DNA of 64,000 bases from an uncultured Bacilli bacterium (GTDB lineage: Bacteria; Bacillota_I; Bacilli_A; RF39; UBA660), in the NCBI GenBank assembly GCA_934167665.1, contig CAKPLN010000001.1:372001-436000 (forward strand), in the 5' to 3' direction. Below are positions 33,874 to 43,280 of the stretch, in pieces. A program made the translations under genes and the position numbers. Every line of letters starts with the position of its first letter. The first letter of the stretch is position 1. The notes under the pieces were generated by a model, which had not been told where the DNA came from, searched no databases, and saw only the letters and a list, made by a program, of their open reading frames with translations.

Positions 33874-35301
33874 ATTATTGACTCTTTGGGTAATCATTTC
33901 AGTATCTTGTGTAATTTTATCAAAGACATAACCATTTTCTTTACCATATCTAATTATATCTCTAAGTGCATCTCTAGTATAAGTTTTTATATCATGCATC
34001 AAAACCATATTAACACGATTTTTAGAAAGATTAGAAACAACATTATCGTATATCATACTAGCAGTAGGTCTACCACCAGCAGCATCTCCTGATGAAACAT
34101 TCCAATCATAATAACGATACCCACGTTTTAAAACCTCGCTTGTAAGATAAGACATAATGCCTGATGAATACTTACGACTAACTGTATTACTAGATCCACC
34201 TGGAAATCTAATAATTTTAGACTCAACACCAGTAATGTTTTTTACTCTCTCTGATACAATATTTAAATCATTAAAATAAGAATCAACCGAAGCATACACT
34301 ATAGAATAAGTATGACTAGCTGTATGTAAAGCAATAGTATGTCCTTCATCATAAGCTCTTTTAATAAGTTCATCTGGTCCACTATTAGTCACAAAGAAAG
34401 TGGCTTTTACACCTTCCTCTTTTAAAATATCTAAAATAACATTAGTTGTTCCATTTTTAGGACCATCATCAAACGTTAAATAAATAGTTCCATTCTTTCC
34501 ATGCTCAGAAACTATCACTTCTCTTGTTATACTATTTTCATTACCAGAACTATCCTTAACAGTATAAGTAACCTGATAACTTCCTGCTTCACTCGTATTA
34601 ACATTATTACTAACTTTAACACTATCTTGCAAATTACTATCACAATTATCTACTACATTAACAAAACTATCCTGATAAGTATCACCAATAAACATATAAA
34701 CTATGTTATCCCCATTTAAAGTAATTTCAGGTTTTTTCTTATCTTCATAAATTATATTTCGCTTAATAGAAGTAGTATTACCATGCTTGTCTCTAACAGA
34801 GTAACTAATCTTGTCCTTAGTAGTAACAACTTGAACCTTATCAGTAACATCACCATCATAACTATCAAACGCTTTATATCCTTCTTCAACATATTTTCTA
34901 CCAGGGCATACATGTACATCAGTACCATTAGTAAGCTCAATAACTGGGCCAGTCTTATCAGTAACCCTAACATTTCGAACTACTTTTCTCTTAAATCCAT
35001 CAATATCAACAGAATATATAACCTTATAATCTCCAAGTTTCTTTGAATTAATATTATTAGTAACCTTAACTTGATTAGTAATATCATCATGTAAAAAATA
35101 AGCTGAGTAACCAGGTTCCTTATATTCAGATAAATAATCAATCTCTATATGTCTAGGTCCTTTTAATCTAATATTAGGCAACAATAAAAAATTATAAATA
35201 CTGCCAGCACTTATGACTAAAAACAAAATTAAGAAAAAAAACGTTAAATTAGAATGCCTAACCTCCGTTTTATTTCCAAAATCCTTATCTTTACCTACCA
35301 T
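33871..35301 (-). CDS. membrane-anchored polysaccharide deacetylase with Ig-like domains
   Basis: A 476-residue exported protein: a short cytoplasmic head, one transmembrane helix (about 20-40), then three beta-sandwich DUF5011/HYR-like repeats (ending in patterns such as GDYKVIYSVD, KISYSVRDKHGN and GSYQVTYTVKDSSGN), and a C-terminal NodB deacetylase domain. Catalytic motifs are TFDDGP, HTASHTYS, RFPGGSSN and LMHD. Such enzymes de-N-acetylate peptidoglycan or other surface glycans; the Ig-like stalk would hold the domain away from the membrane. Start ATG 35301 follows GGTGATAGGG. Confidence 0.9.
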   Translation of the reverse strand: MVGKDKDFGNKTEVRHSNLTFFFLILFLVISAGSIYNFLLLPNIRLKGPRHIEIDYLSEYKEPGYSAYFLHDDITNQVKVTNNINSKKLGDYKVIYSVDIDGFKRKVVRNVRVTDKTGPVIELTNGTDVHVCPGRKYVEEGYKAFDSYDGDVTDKVQVVTTKDKISYSVRDKHGNTTSIKRNIIYEDKKKPEITLNGDNIVYMFIGDTYQDSFVNVVDNCDSNLQDSVKVSNNVNTSEAGSYQVTYTVKDSSGNENSITREVIVSEHGKNGTIYLTFDDGPKNGTTNVILDILKEEGVKATFFVTNSGPDELIKRAYDEGHTIALHTASHTYSIVYASVDSYFNDLNIVSERVKNITGVESKIIRFPGGSSNTVSRKYSSGIMSYLTSEVLKRGYRYYDWNVSSGDAAGGRPTASMIYDNVVSNLSKNRVNMVLMHDIKTYTRDALRDIIRYGKENGYVFDKITQDTEMITQRVNN

Positions 35302-35397
35302 CCCTATCACCAAAAATATTATAACAAAACTAAAACACAAAGTCCATTACCAGTAACAATTCTAACTTTTTAAAGCATAAACTTTACATATTTACTC

Positions 35398-36090
35398 TTA
35401 ACAATTATTATCTCTAATAAACTCCCTTAATATTTTCATTAAAGCCCTTTTTTCAATTCTTGACACATAACTTCTAGATATACCTAATTTCCTAGAAATA
35501 GTTTTTTGTGTTTCCTCATCTCCATTGTTTAAGCCATACCTTCTACAAATAATTTCCTTCTCTCTAGGTGTCAAAACCTTCATATATTTATTTAATAGTT
35601 CTACTTTATCCTTTAAATCAATTGTCTCTAAAAAATCAACATTAGGCGTCTTTAAAATATCCATAATCGCTATTTCATTACCATCTTTATCATAACCTAC
35701 AGTTTCATTTATAGAAATATCTCGACTATATCTATTATTACTTCTAAAATACATTAAAATTTCATTTTCTATACATCTTGCACAATAAGTAGTAATTTTT
35801 ACTCCCTTATCCAATGAAAAAGTATCAACACCCTTAATAAGTCCAATTGTCCCAATACTAATTAAATCATCATTACTAACTAATTTACTATCAAATTTCT
35901 TAGCTATATGTGCAACAAGTCTTAAGTTATGTTCAATTAATTTATTTCTAGCCAAACTATCCCCCTTCATTTTATTTAACACACATTTCCTCTCCTCATC
36001 ATTAGATAAGGGTTCTGGAAAAACCTCATTAGAGTAAGATCCCGTAAAACAAAATAAATTTCTTAATAAATTAAACACATCAAAAAACAT
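35398..36090 (-). CDS. sigK: sporulation sigma factor K (pro-sigma-K)
   Basis: A 230-residue sigma factor that matches Bacillus SigK along its length: NKLIEHNLRLVAHIAKKF, DLISIGTIGLIKGVDTF, YCARCIENEILM and the SRSYVSRIEKRALMK end. The first ~17 hydrophobic residues (MFFDVFNLLRNLFCFTG) form a pro-sequence like that removed by SpoIVFB in Bacillus, before SYSNEVFPEPLS. The gene is not split by a skin-type element. It governs late mother-cell transcription in sporulators; in some Clostridia it also acts earlier. SD AGGAGGA sits before the ATG. Confidence 0.88.
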   Translation of the reverse strand: MFFDVFNLLRNLFCFTGSYSNEVFPEPLSNDEERKCVLNKMKGDSLARNKLIEHNLRLVAHIAKKFDSKLVSNDDLISIGTIGLIKGVDTFSLDKGVKITTYCARCIENEILMYFRSNNRYSRDISINETVGYDKDGNEIAIMDILKTPNVDFLETIDLKDKVELLNKYMKVLTPREKEIICRRYGLNNGDEETQKTISRKLGISRSYVSRIEKRALMKILREFIRDNNC

Positions 36091-36104
36091 ATAATCCTCC
36101 TACA

Positions 36105-36120
36105 AGAATTATATGTCGAA
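36105..36120 (-). promoter_or_regulatory. possible sporulation-type promoter and 0A box upstream of sigK
   Basis: The plus strand has TGTCGAA (36114-36120), a match to the Spo0A box, 24 bases upstream of sigK. On the minus strand the adjacent CATATAAT resembles a sigma-E type -10 or a TATAAT box, but no clear -35 is present. Treat as a candidate only. Confidence 0.3.
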
Positions 36121-36130
36121 ATATGTAAAA

Positions 36131-37540
36131 TTATTTTTTAACTACCTTACTTAAAAATACTTTCTTTATAAAATCTAAAATATTTCTATTCATAATAATA
36201 CAATAAGTAACTACTACAATTAAATTAATAATATCAAGTATTAAATTTCTTTGATAATATAAAATAATTGCGAATGTAAAAATCATTATTGTCTTTATAG
36301 CTAAACCTTTTTCATATTTTATATTTATATATTTTTTTAAATCTATATGTCTATAAACCATCATAATAAAGTAAGAGATAGCTGTAGAAAGTGAAGCCGC
36401 ATATAAACCTAATTTATTTATAAATAATAGATTTACAACTATATTAATAATAGCTCCCATAACAGATACAAAAGCTACTTGTTTTGTCATTTTCTTAGCT
36501 ATATATATTCCACTATATAAACAAATAACAACATTAAATACAGCACCTAATACCAATATAGGTATTTGATAAAAAGCCGCATCATACTTACTATTAATAA
36601 GTATTGGAAAAACAAATGGCATACAAGTAATCATTCCAACTCCTAAGCAAGAGAATAACTTAGTAACTGTATTAAGTATATCTGAAAAAAACTCATTACA
36701 ATCAGGACTATTAATATTTAAAGCTGCACTTTCACTCCAACTTAAATTAAATATTCCAAGTAAGCTAGACAATATAGTAGGAAACTTATTACTAACCGCA
36801 TAAACCCCATTAGCTGAAGCTCCTAGAATATAAGAAATAATACTTCTATCAGAAACATTTATTATCCACCAACTAATACCATTAGGAACTAAAGGTATTG
36901 AGTATTTATACATCTCTTTTATTAAACCCTTATCAACTAATTTAAAATCTATTAGTTTGTAAAGACCTAATCTAATAAATAAATATAAAGCTCCAAGTCC
37001 ATTAGCTAAAGCCATTGAAATAATCATTCCAACTGCTCCAAGACGGAATACAGCTATTAAAAATATATTAGAAATAATAGTAGAAGCCCCTGTAATTATA
37101 CAACTAATAGCATAATCAACAGTTCTTCCCATTCCTCTCGCAACTTGTAAAAAATTACCCGATAAAGTACAAATTATAATATCAACTAATATTAACCATT
37201 TATATTGGAATGAGAAAAATTGAATAACTACTAAATAAATAAGTATAAAAGATGAAAGAGCAACAAGTAATATAAAGAAATTATTACTCATTAACTTCTT
37301 ACTTTCACCATTCTTATTCCTACTATCAACTAAGTATCTAAAGATACTCATCTCTAACTCTAAAGTAATAATTGGTACTATCAAAGTAACATAAGTAGTA
37401 ATTAAATCAACAATACCATAATCACTAGTAGATAAATATCCTGTATATAATGGTAATAAGAAAAAAGAAATTAACTGGGTACAAACCTTACCACAAAAAA
37501 TAATAATAGTATTCCTCATTAAAGTGCTTTTCTTATTCAC
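36131..37540 (-). CDS. polysaccharide flippase (Wzx/MATE-like, MVF superfamily)
   Basis: A 469-residue membrane protein with 12-14 hydrophobic helices. The N-terminal region (LLPLYTGYLSTSDYGIVDLITTYV) is typical of polysaccharide-biosynthesis export proteins that flip lipid-linked sugars or peptidoglycan precursors across the membrane. Start GTG 37540 follows AGAGAGG at 8 bases and shares GTGAATAA with the vanZ stop, so translation is coupled. No glycosyltransferase cluster is adjacent, so the substrate is open; a spore-wall (SpoVB-like) role is conceivable next to sigK. Confidence 0.85.
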   Translation of the reverse strand: MNKKSTLMRNTIIIFCGKVCTQLISFFLLPLYTGYLSTSDYGIVDLITTYVTLIVPIITLELEMSIFRYLVDSRNKNGESKKLMSNNFFILLVALSSFILIYLVVIQFFSFQYKWLILVDIIICTLSGNFLQVARGMGRTVDYAISCIITGASTIISNIFLIAVFRLGAVGMIISMALANGLGALYLFIRLGLYKLIDFKLVDKGLIKEMYKYSIPLVPNGISWWIINVSDRSIISYILGASANGVYAVSNKFPTILSSLLGIFNLSWSESAALNINSPDCNEFFSDILNTVTKLFSCLGVGMITCMPFVFPILINSKYDAAFYQIPILVLGAVFNVVICLYSGIYIAKKMTKQVAFVSVMGAIINIVVNLLFINKLGLYAASLSTAISYFIMMVYRHIDLKKYINIKYEKGLAIKTIMIFTFAIILYYQRNLILDIINLIVVVTYCIIMNRNILDFIKKVFLSKVVKK

Positions 37541-38003
37541 TACTATAGCCTCTCTTTCCAATCTTATTATAAATAATTCCATAACTAATTATACTGATTA
37601 TACCAGCAAAAGTATCTAAAAGGACATCACTAATCTGACCACTTCTACCAGGAACAAATAACTGATGTACCTCATCACTACAAGCATATAAAAAAGTAAC
37701 TAGGATTGCTAAAGCTATTCTTTTCTTATCAATACTTCCATATTCCTTTAAAAAACTAATTACTAAAAGTCCTAAAATAAAATAAACAAAAAAATGAGCT
37801 CCTTTACGAATAGGTACCACTAATTTATTAGTCCAATATTCTTTTTCCTTAGTAGTTAGATTATCATTTTTAAATACTTGAACTATTCTAACAATAACGC
37901 CATCACTCTTATTAGTTGATGTAGTAGCATTATCACTAGAAAAAGAAAATATTAAGCTCATCCATACTACAATTAGAATAAACTTTATAATCTTTCTTAT
38001 CAC
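37533..38003 (-). CDS. VanZ-family membrane protein
   Basis: A 156-residue protein with about four transmembrane helices and the VanZ hallmarks RKGAHFFVYFILG and SDEVHQLFVPGRSGQISDVLLDTFAG. VanZ proteins are linked to low-level glycopeptide resistance, but most homologues have no known role. GTG 38003 with GGGTGG five bases upstream is chosen as start. The end overlaps the flippase gene by 8 bases. Confidence 0.87.
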   Translation of the reverse strand: MIRKIIKFILIVVWMSLIFSFSSDNATTSTNKSDGVIVRIVQVFKNDNLTTKEKEYWTNKLVVPIRKGAHFFVYFILGLLVISFLKEYGSIDKKRIALAILVTFLYACSDEVHQLFVPGRSGQISDVLLDTFAGIISIISYGIIYNKIGKRGYSSE

Positions 38004-38082
38004 ATAAACCACCCATTTAAATATAAACAAAATATATAAAAAAAGCAAGAATTTAAAGTTTTATAAATGTAAACAAAATAAA

Positions 38083-38099
38083 GAAGCACTAAGTGCTTC
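38083..38099 (-). terminator. hairpin after the YjcZ-like gene
   Basis: Perfect inverted repeat GAAGCACT/AGTGCTTC followed on the minus strand by TTTATTTT; a moderately good terminator. Confidence 0.6.
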
Positions 38100-38107
38100 A
38101 TAGTACT

Positions 38108-38239
38108 TTAATTATATCTACATCCATTGCCATCATTACCTCTAAATAAAAATAAAACAATAAATACAATTAAAACTATCCATAGCCAAGAAAGATTATT
38201 GGTATTATTGTATCCACCGCAACCACAGTTATAATACAT
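38108..38239 (-). CDS. 43-residue YjcZ-like single-pass membrane peptide
   Basis: Small gene: MYYNCGCGGY head with Cys/Gly/Tyr, an Asn-rich linker, one hydrophobic helix (LSWLWIVLIVFIVLFLF) and a short Gly/Asn/Cys tail. Size and layout recall the YjcZ/TIGR01732 tiny sporulation proteins found in spore coats. AAAGGAGA lies 6 bases before ATG 38239 (a second ATG two codons upstream would touch the SD). It is monocistronic with its own hairpin. Confidence 0.6.
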   Translation of the reverse strand: MYYNCGCGGYNNTNNLSWLWIVLIVFIVLFLFRGNDGNGCRYN

Positions 38240-38303
38240 ATACATTCTCCTTTCTCTATATTATATTTTAATATATGAAAAAAGAGCCTGTATAAGCCTA
38301 AAA

Positions 38304-39752
38304 TTAAGCCTTAACACTCTCTTTTATATTTCTATTCGCTACAGCTTGATAAGCCTCATTAACGTCATTAAATTCAATAGTACCACTTTTAAGTTTTTGA
38401 TAAGTCTCATTACCCTTACCTAATATTAGGACAATATCTTTAGGTTGAGCCATATCAATTGCCTTCTGTATTGCTTCTCTTCTATCAACTACAATAGAAT
38501 AATTAGTATAAGTATCTTTTATATCTTGCACCATCATATTAATTATATCTAAAGGATCCTCACTTCGCGGATCTTCATAAGTAAATATTGCATAAGTAGC
38601 ATTATCACAAACCGTCTTACCCATTAGAGGCCTTTTTTGATGATCTCTTTCGCCAGCGGCTCCAATAACTACAATAGATCTATTAATATCAAGAGTATGT
38701 ACAAAGTTAAGTAATTTAGAAATACCATTAGGTGTATGAGCATAATCAACCATTACATAGTATGGAGTATTAGTATTTAACATCTCTAAACGACCATCTA
38801 CTTTTATTTTACTAATATTTTCTATTAAATCTTCTAATTTAAAGCCTAAAGCTAAAGCACTAAGTAAACCAGCTGCTAAATTATAAACATTAAAATCTCC
38901 AAGAAGCGGACTTAAAACATCAAAAGTTTTATCTTTATACTTAAAAGTAATCGTTGTTTTATTAGGATATAATTTAAAATCAACAATTTGTAAAGTATTA
39001 TCACTCTTCATACCATAAGTTAAAACAGTAGCCGAACAAGCCTGTTTTACTACCTGAAACAACTCATCATCGGCATTCAATACACAAAAACCATCAGGTT
39101 TTGTTTGTTTAAATAATTGTAGTTTACATTGAACATAATTTTCAAAACTACCATGAATATTTAAATGTTCCCTCGTAATATTAGTATAAACACTAACATC
39201 ATACATCATAGCTTGTAATCTTCCTCTAAAGAAAGCTTCACTACTAGCTTCCATAGCTGTGTATTTACAACCAAACTTTACAAACTCATCCAAATAAGCA
39301 TATAGTTTATCAGCATCTGGTGTTGTATTAGGATTATCTCCCTTAAAGGAAGCACAACTTCTACCATTAGTTCCAATATACCCACATAGATTACTTCCAA
39401 TTAATGTTTGAATAATTGTTGAAACACTAGTTTTTCCATCTGTACCAGTAACCCCAATCATCCTCATTTTTTTATCAGGATAGTCATAAAATTTTTGACA
39501 TAAGAAAGGAAATTCTCTATTCGTATCAGGTACTTTAATAACTGGTACACTCTTACCTTCAACATCTTTACTAACCATAATTGCAGAAGCCCCATTCCTA
39601 ATAGCGTCATCTATAAAATCATGTCTATCAGCTGTAACACCCATAGTGCAAACAAATAAGTCCCCTTCATTAACTTCTTTAGAGTTAATTTTTATTGATT
39701 TTATTAACGTATCATAACCACAATCAGGATATAATTCATTTAGTCTTTTCAT
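38304..39752 (-). CDS. murE: UDP-MurNAc-tripeptide synthetase MurE
   Basis: A 482-residue Mur ligase that adds the third residue to the peptidoglycan stem peptide. ATP-binding GVTGTDGKTS, the central AMEASSEAF and YTNITREHLNIHG segments, and the C-terminal TYEDPRSEDP are clear. The specificity box reads EDPR rather than the meso-diaminopimelate DNPR, but retains the Arg that contacts the DAP carboxylate; DAP addition is likely but not certain. ATG 39752 follows AGGTGAG; the longer frame begins six codons upstream on that SD. Confidence 0.93.
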   Translation of the reverse strand: MKRLNELYPDCGYDTLIKSIKINSKEVNEGDLFVCTMGVTADRHDFIDDAIRNGASAIMVSKDVEGKSVPVIKVPDTNREFPFLCQKFYDYPDKKMRMIGVTGTDGKTSVSTIIQTLIGSNLCGYIGTNGRSCASFKGDNPNTTPDADKLYAYLDEFVKFGCKYTAMEASSEAFFRGRLQAMMYDVSVYTNITREHLNIHGSFENYVQCKLQLFKQTKPDGFCVLNADDELFQVVKQACSATVLTYGMKSDNTLQIVDFKLYPNKTTITFKYKDKTFDVLSPLLGDFNVYNLAAGLLSALALGFKLEDLIENISKIKVDGRLEMLNTNTPYYVMVDYAHTPNGISKLLNFVHTLDINRSIVVIGAAGERDHQKRPLMGKTVCDNATYAIFTYEDPRSEDPLDIINMMVQDIKDTYTNYSIVVDRREAIQKAIDMAQPKDIVLILGKGNETYQKLKSGTIEFNDVNEAYQAVANRNIKESVKA

Positions 39753-39817
39753 AATCTCACCTATCATCAATTATACATTATATTTTACTAAATATAAATA
39801 ACAAAATAGTAAATATC

Positions 39818-39845
39818 TTGTCAATTAAAAAATATATGATAAAAT
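39818..39845 (+). promoter_or_regulatory. promoter of the arginase gene
   Basis: -35 TTGTCA (39818-39823), 16 bases, extended TGA, -10 TAAAAT (39840-39845), 23 bases before the ATG. Confidence 0.6.
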
Positions 39846-39867
39846 TATATAAGTAAGGTGGTTATAT

Positions 39868-40764
39868 ATGAAAACAATAGTAATTGGAGCTGCCAGTGAC
39901 CTAGGAGTTCATATTGATGGAGCTCATCTAGGACCAGTACAGCTAATGAATGACATTAAAAGTTTTTACCAAGGAGAAGAAGAAATGCTACTCCAAGATG
40001 AAGGAATCTTAAAAAGTAGAAACTTATCAGATCGTAGAAAAAATGAATATGAAATCGATAAATATAATACTACTCTTTACAAAATGATTGTAGAGAAGAT
40101 GAAAGCTGATTATTTCCCTATTTTAGTTGGCGGTGATCACTCCGTTGCGGCAGCAAGTGCTCTAGCTAGTGCTAAAGTAAATGATAATATTGGTATTATT
40201 TGGTTTGATGCTCATACGGATTATAATACTTTTGAAACAACAGTAACCGGTAATATTCATGGTCTAACATTAGCAGCCATTACCGGCTATAAAAATCAAG
40301 AATTACGCTACTTCCATGACGGCAACATTATTCAAACATCTAAAGCCGTAGTAGTTGGTGCTAGAAGCATTGATGAATGGGAAAAAGATAATGTTAAATA
40401 TTCAGGAATAACCGTATTTACTGATCAAGATATTAAAGAAAAAGGCCTTGAAAACGTTGTTGAAGAAGCCTTTAGAATTGCCTCAGAAAGAACCAAAGGC
40501 GTTCATGTAAGCTTTGACTTAGATTTACTAGATCCAGAAGTTGCTCCAGGTGTTTCAGTACCAGAATTTGATGGTCTTTCTGAAGAGGATGCCTTAACTA
40601 TTAATAAATTAATATTAAAGCATATGGACAAGGTTGTCTCTTATGACTTAGTTGAATTTAATCCTCTACGTGATAGAGATCGTAAAACTGAACAGATCGC
40701 TCTAAACTTATTAGCTCAAATAATTAATGGAGCTGAGAAAAAATATAAAACTCAAAAATTTTAA
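39868..40764 (+). CDS. arginase-family ureohydrolase
   Basis: A 298-residue Mn-dependent ureohydrolase. Metal ligands are visible as H91 in GGDHS, D114/H116/D118 in DAHTDYN, and the two aspartates in SFDLDLLDPEVAPG. The loop NIHGLTLA resembles arginase (NIHGMPLA) more than agmatinase, so it probably hydrolyses arginine to ornithine and urea. It stands alone, with SD AAGGTGG, its own promoter and a terminator, between murE and the ftsZ end of the division cluster. No urease or arginine catabolism neighbours are present. Confidence 0.88.
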   Translation: MKTIVIGAASDLGVHIDGAHLGPVQLMNDIKSFYQGEEEMLLQDEGILKSRNLSDRRKNEYEIDKYNTTLYKMIVEKMKADYFPILVGGDHSVAAASALASAKVNDNIGIIWFDAHTDYNTFETTVTGNIHGLTLAAITGYKNQELRYFHDGNIIQTSKAVVVGARSIDEWEKDNVKYSGITVFTDQDIKEKGLENVVEEAFRIASERTKGVHVSFDLDLLDPEVAPGVSVPEFDGLSEEDALTINKLILKHMDKVVSYDLVEFNPLRDRDRKTEQIALNLLAQIINGAEKKYKTQKF

Positions 40765-40787
40765 AGACTTTTTACAAGTCTTTATTT
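40763..40787 (+). terminator. terminator of the arginase gene
   Basis: Stem AAAGACTT/AAGTCTTT with a five-base loop, then ATTTTA; overlaps the stop codon. Confidence 0.7.
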
Positions 40788-40789
40788 TA

Positions 40790-40825
40790 AAAAAAAGTTA
40801 ATACTTTTACGTATTAACTTTTTCT
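40790..40825 (-). terminator. terminator of the ftsA-ftsZ unit
   Basis: Long stem AAAAAGTTAATAC (40792-40804) with GTATTAACTTTTT (40811-40823), six-base loop, then a T-run on the minus strand. Confidence 0.85.
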
Positions 40826-40829
40826 AATT

Positions 40830-41963
<1,134 letters not shown>

Positions 41964-41975
41964 ACCTAGTCCTCC

Positions 41976-43214
41976 TTAATTATCAAAAAAATGTCCAAAC
42001 ACTTTATTTATTATATTGTTGTTAGTCGCTATTTTCTTATTAGCAGTGATTAAGCTATTCCAATCAGTATCACTAATCATACTCAAATTTTTGCCTCTAA
42101 GAGCTAGTTTATCATCAAAATATTTAACAACTCCCAAAGCACTACTATATTTATTATGTCTAACTCCCATAATAGGAATATTACAAACTTTAGCTTTTAA
42201 TCCAAGAACGTTTTCAACTTCATATTGAAAACCAGCTAACTCACTCAAGCCACCTGTTACAATTATATAACGTATTTCCCTTTTTGTTAAGGTATTAATT
42301 TCATTTTTTGCAAGTTTTAATATCTCTTCAACCCTTGCTTGAACAACCTTAGAAACCTCAACTTGAGAAAGTTCCTTACTACTACCATCACTAATATTTA
42401 ATGACATAACATCATTAGCATCAGCATAACCAGCTGTTGCAACCGCAAATGATTCTTTTACTTTTCTAGACTCATCAAGTGAAATTCCAAACACATAAGA
42501 CAAATCCTTATCTACATTAAAACTTCCAATTGGAAGAAGAGAATTTTTAATTTGAATTCCCCTATTAAATACTGAAACATTAGTAGCTAATTCCCCAATA
42601 TTAATAATTGCTCCAACTTCACTATCATACTTATCATTTCTAATAGAAAAATAGTCTCCTGTAGAAGAATAAGCTATATCAACAGTTTCCAAGCCACTAA
42701 GTTTTAATACCTCTAATATTCTATATAATGGTTCTTTAGCTAAAGTACTAACAACAACTTTAGCCTCTATAACCTTACCAGCCATTCCCTTAGGATCTTT
42801 TATATTTTCCTGATCATCTACTTTAAAGCTAATAGGACTAGCTGTAATAACTTCGTATTCCTCATCAATATGTCCAGTAAGAGCATCTTTTAATACAGCC
42901 CTAACATCCTCACCAGATATACAATCATAATCTATTACATCACAAGAACCAACAACTATATCCATCATACAATTACTAGGAGGTATAGCAGCTATTACTT
43001 TAACAACTTTAAAACCAAGCATATCATTTATTTGCTTCATAGCTCTTCTAACAGAACTAACAGCCATCTTGATATCTTGAATTTGCCCATTTCTAATACC
43101 CTCCGCTTTACTATTAACTGAGGCTAATACATGATAAGAGCCATTTTGCTTCAAAACAACTACTACCTTAACACTATTAGTACCTAATTCTATTCCAGTA
43201 TAAACATTATTCAT
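41976..43214 (-). CDS. ftsA: cell division protein FtsA
   Basis: A 412-residue actin-like membrane tether for FtsZ. The phosphate-1 motif GIELGTNSVKV, the SHS2 (1C) domain, INIGELATNVSVF (phosphate 2) and VTGGLSELAGF (adenosine) are present, and the C terminus (NNIINKVFGHFFDN) forms a short amphipathic helix. ATG 43214 follows AGGAG at 9 bases. ftsA has its own promoter downstream of the two membrane-protein genes. Confidence 0.95.
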   Translation of the reverse strand: MNNVYTGIELGTNSVKVVVVLKQNGSYHVLASVNSKAEGIRNGQIQDIKMAVSSVRRAMKQINDMLGFKVVKVIAAIPPSNCMMDIVVGSCDVIDYDCISGEDVRAVLKDALTGHIDEEYEVITASPISFKVDDQENIKDPKGMAGKVIEAKVVVSTLAKEPLYRILEVLKLSGLETVDIAYSSTGDYFSIRNDKYDSEVGAIINIGELATNVSVFNRGIQIKNSLLPIGSFNVDKDLSYVFGISLDESRKVKESFAVATAGYADANDVMSLNISDGSSKELSQVEVSKVVQARVEEILKLAKNEINTLTKREIRYIIVTGGLSELAGFQYEVENVLGLKAKVCNIPIMGVRHNKYSSALGVVKYFDDKLALRGKNLSMISDTDWNSLITANKKIATNNNIINKVFGHFFDN

Positions 43215-43241
43215 AGCCAAATACTCCTATTCTCAAAAACA

Positions 43242-43270
43242 ATTATACTATAATTTATAAAATTATCCAA
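43242..43270 (-). promoter_or_regulatory. promoter of ftsA-ftsZ
   Basis: On the minus strand -35 TTGGAT (43265-43270), 17 bases, -10 TATAAT (43242-43247). Confidence 0.55.
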
Positions 43271-43280
43271 GTATTAAATA

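Noticed and set aside
38280..38304. Terminator directly after murE
   Set aside because: TAAGCCT occurs twice as a direct, not inverted, repeat; the only pairing left is a short AAAAGAG/CTCTTTT stem with a very large loop.
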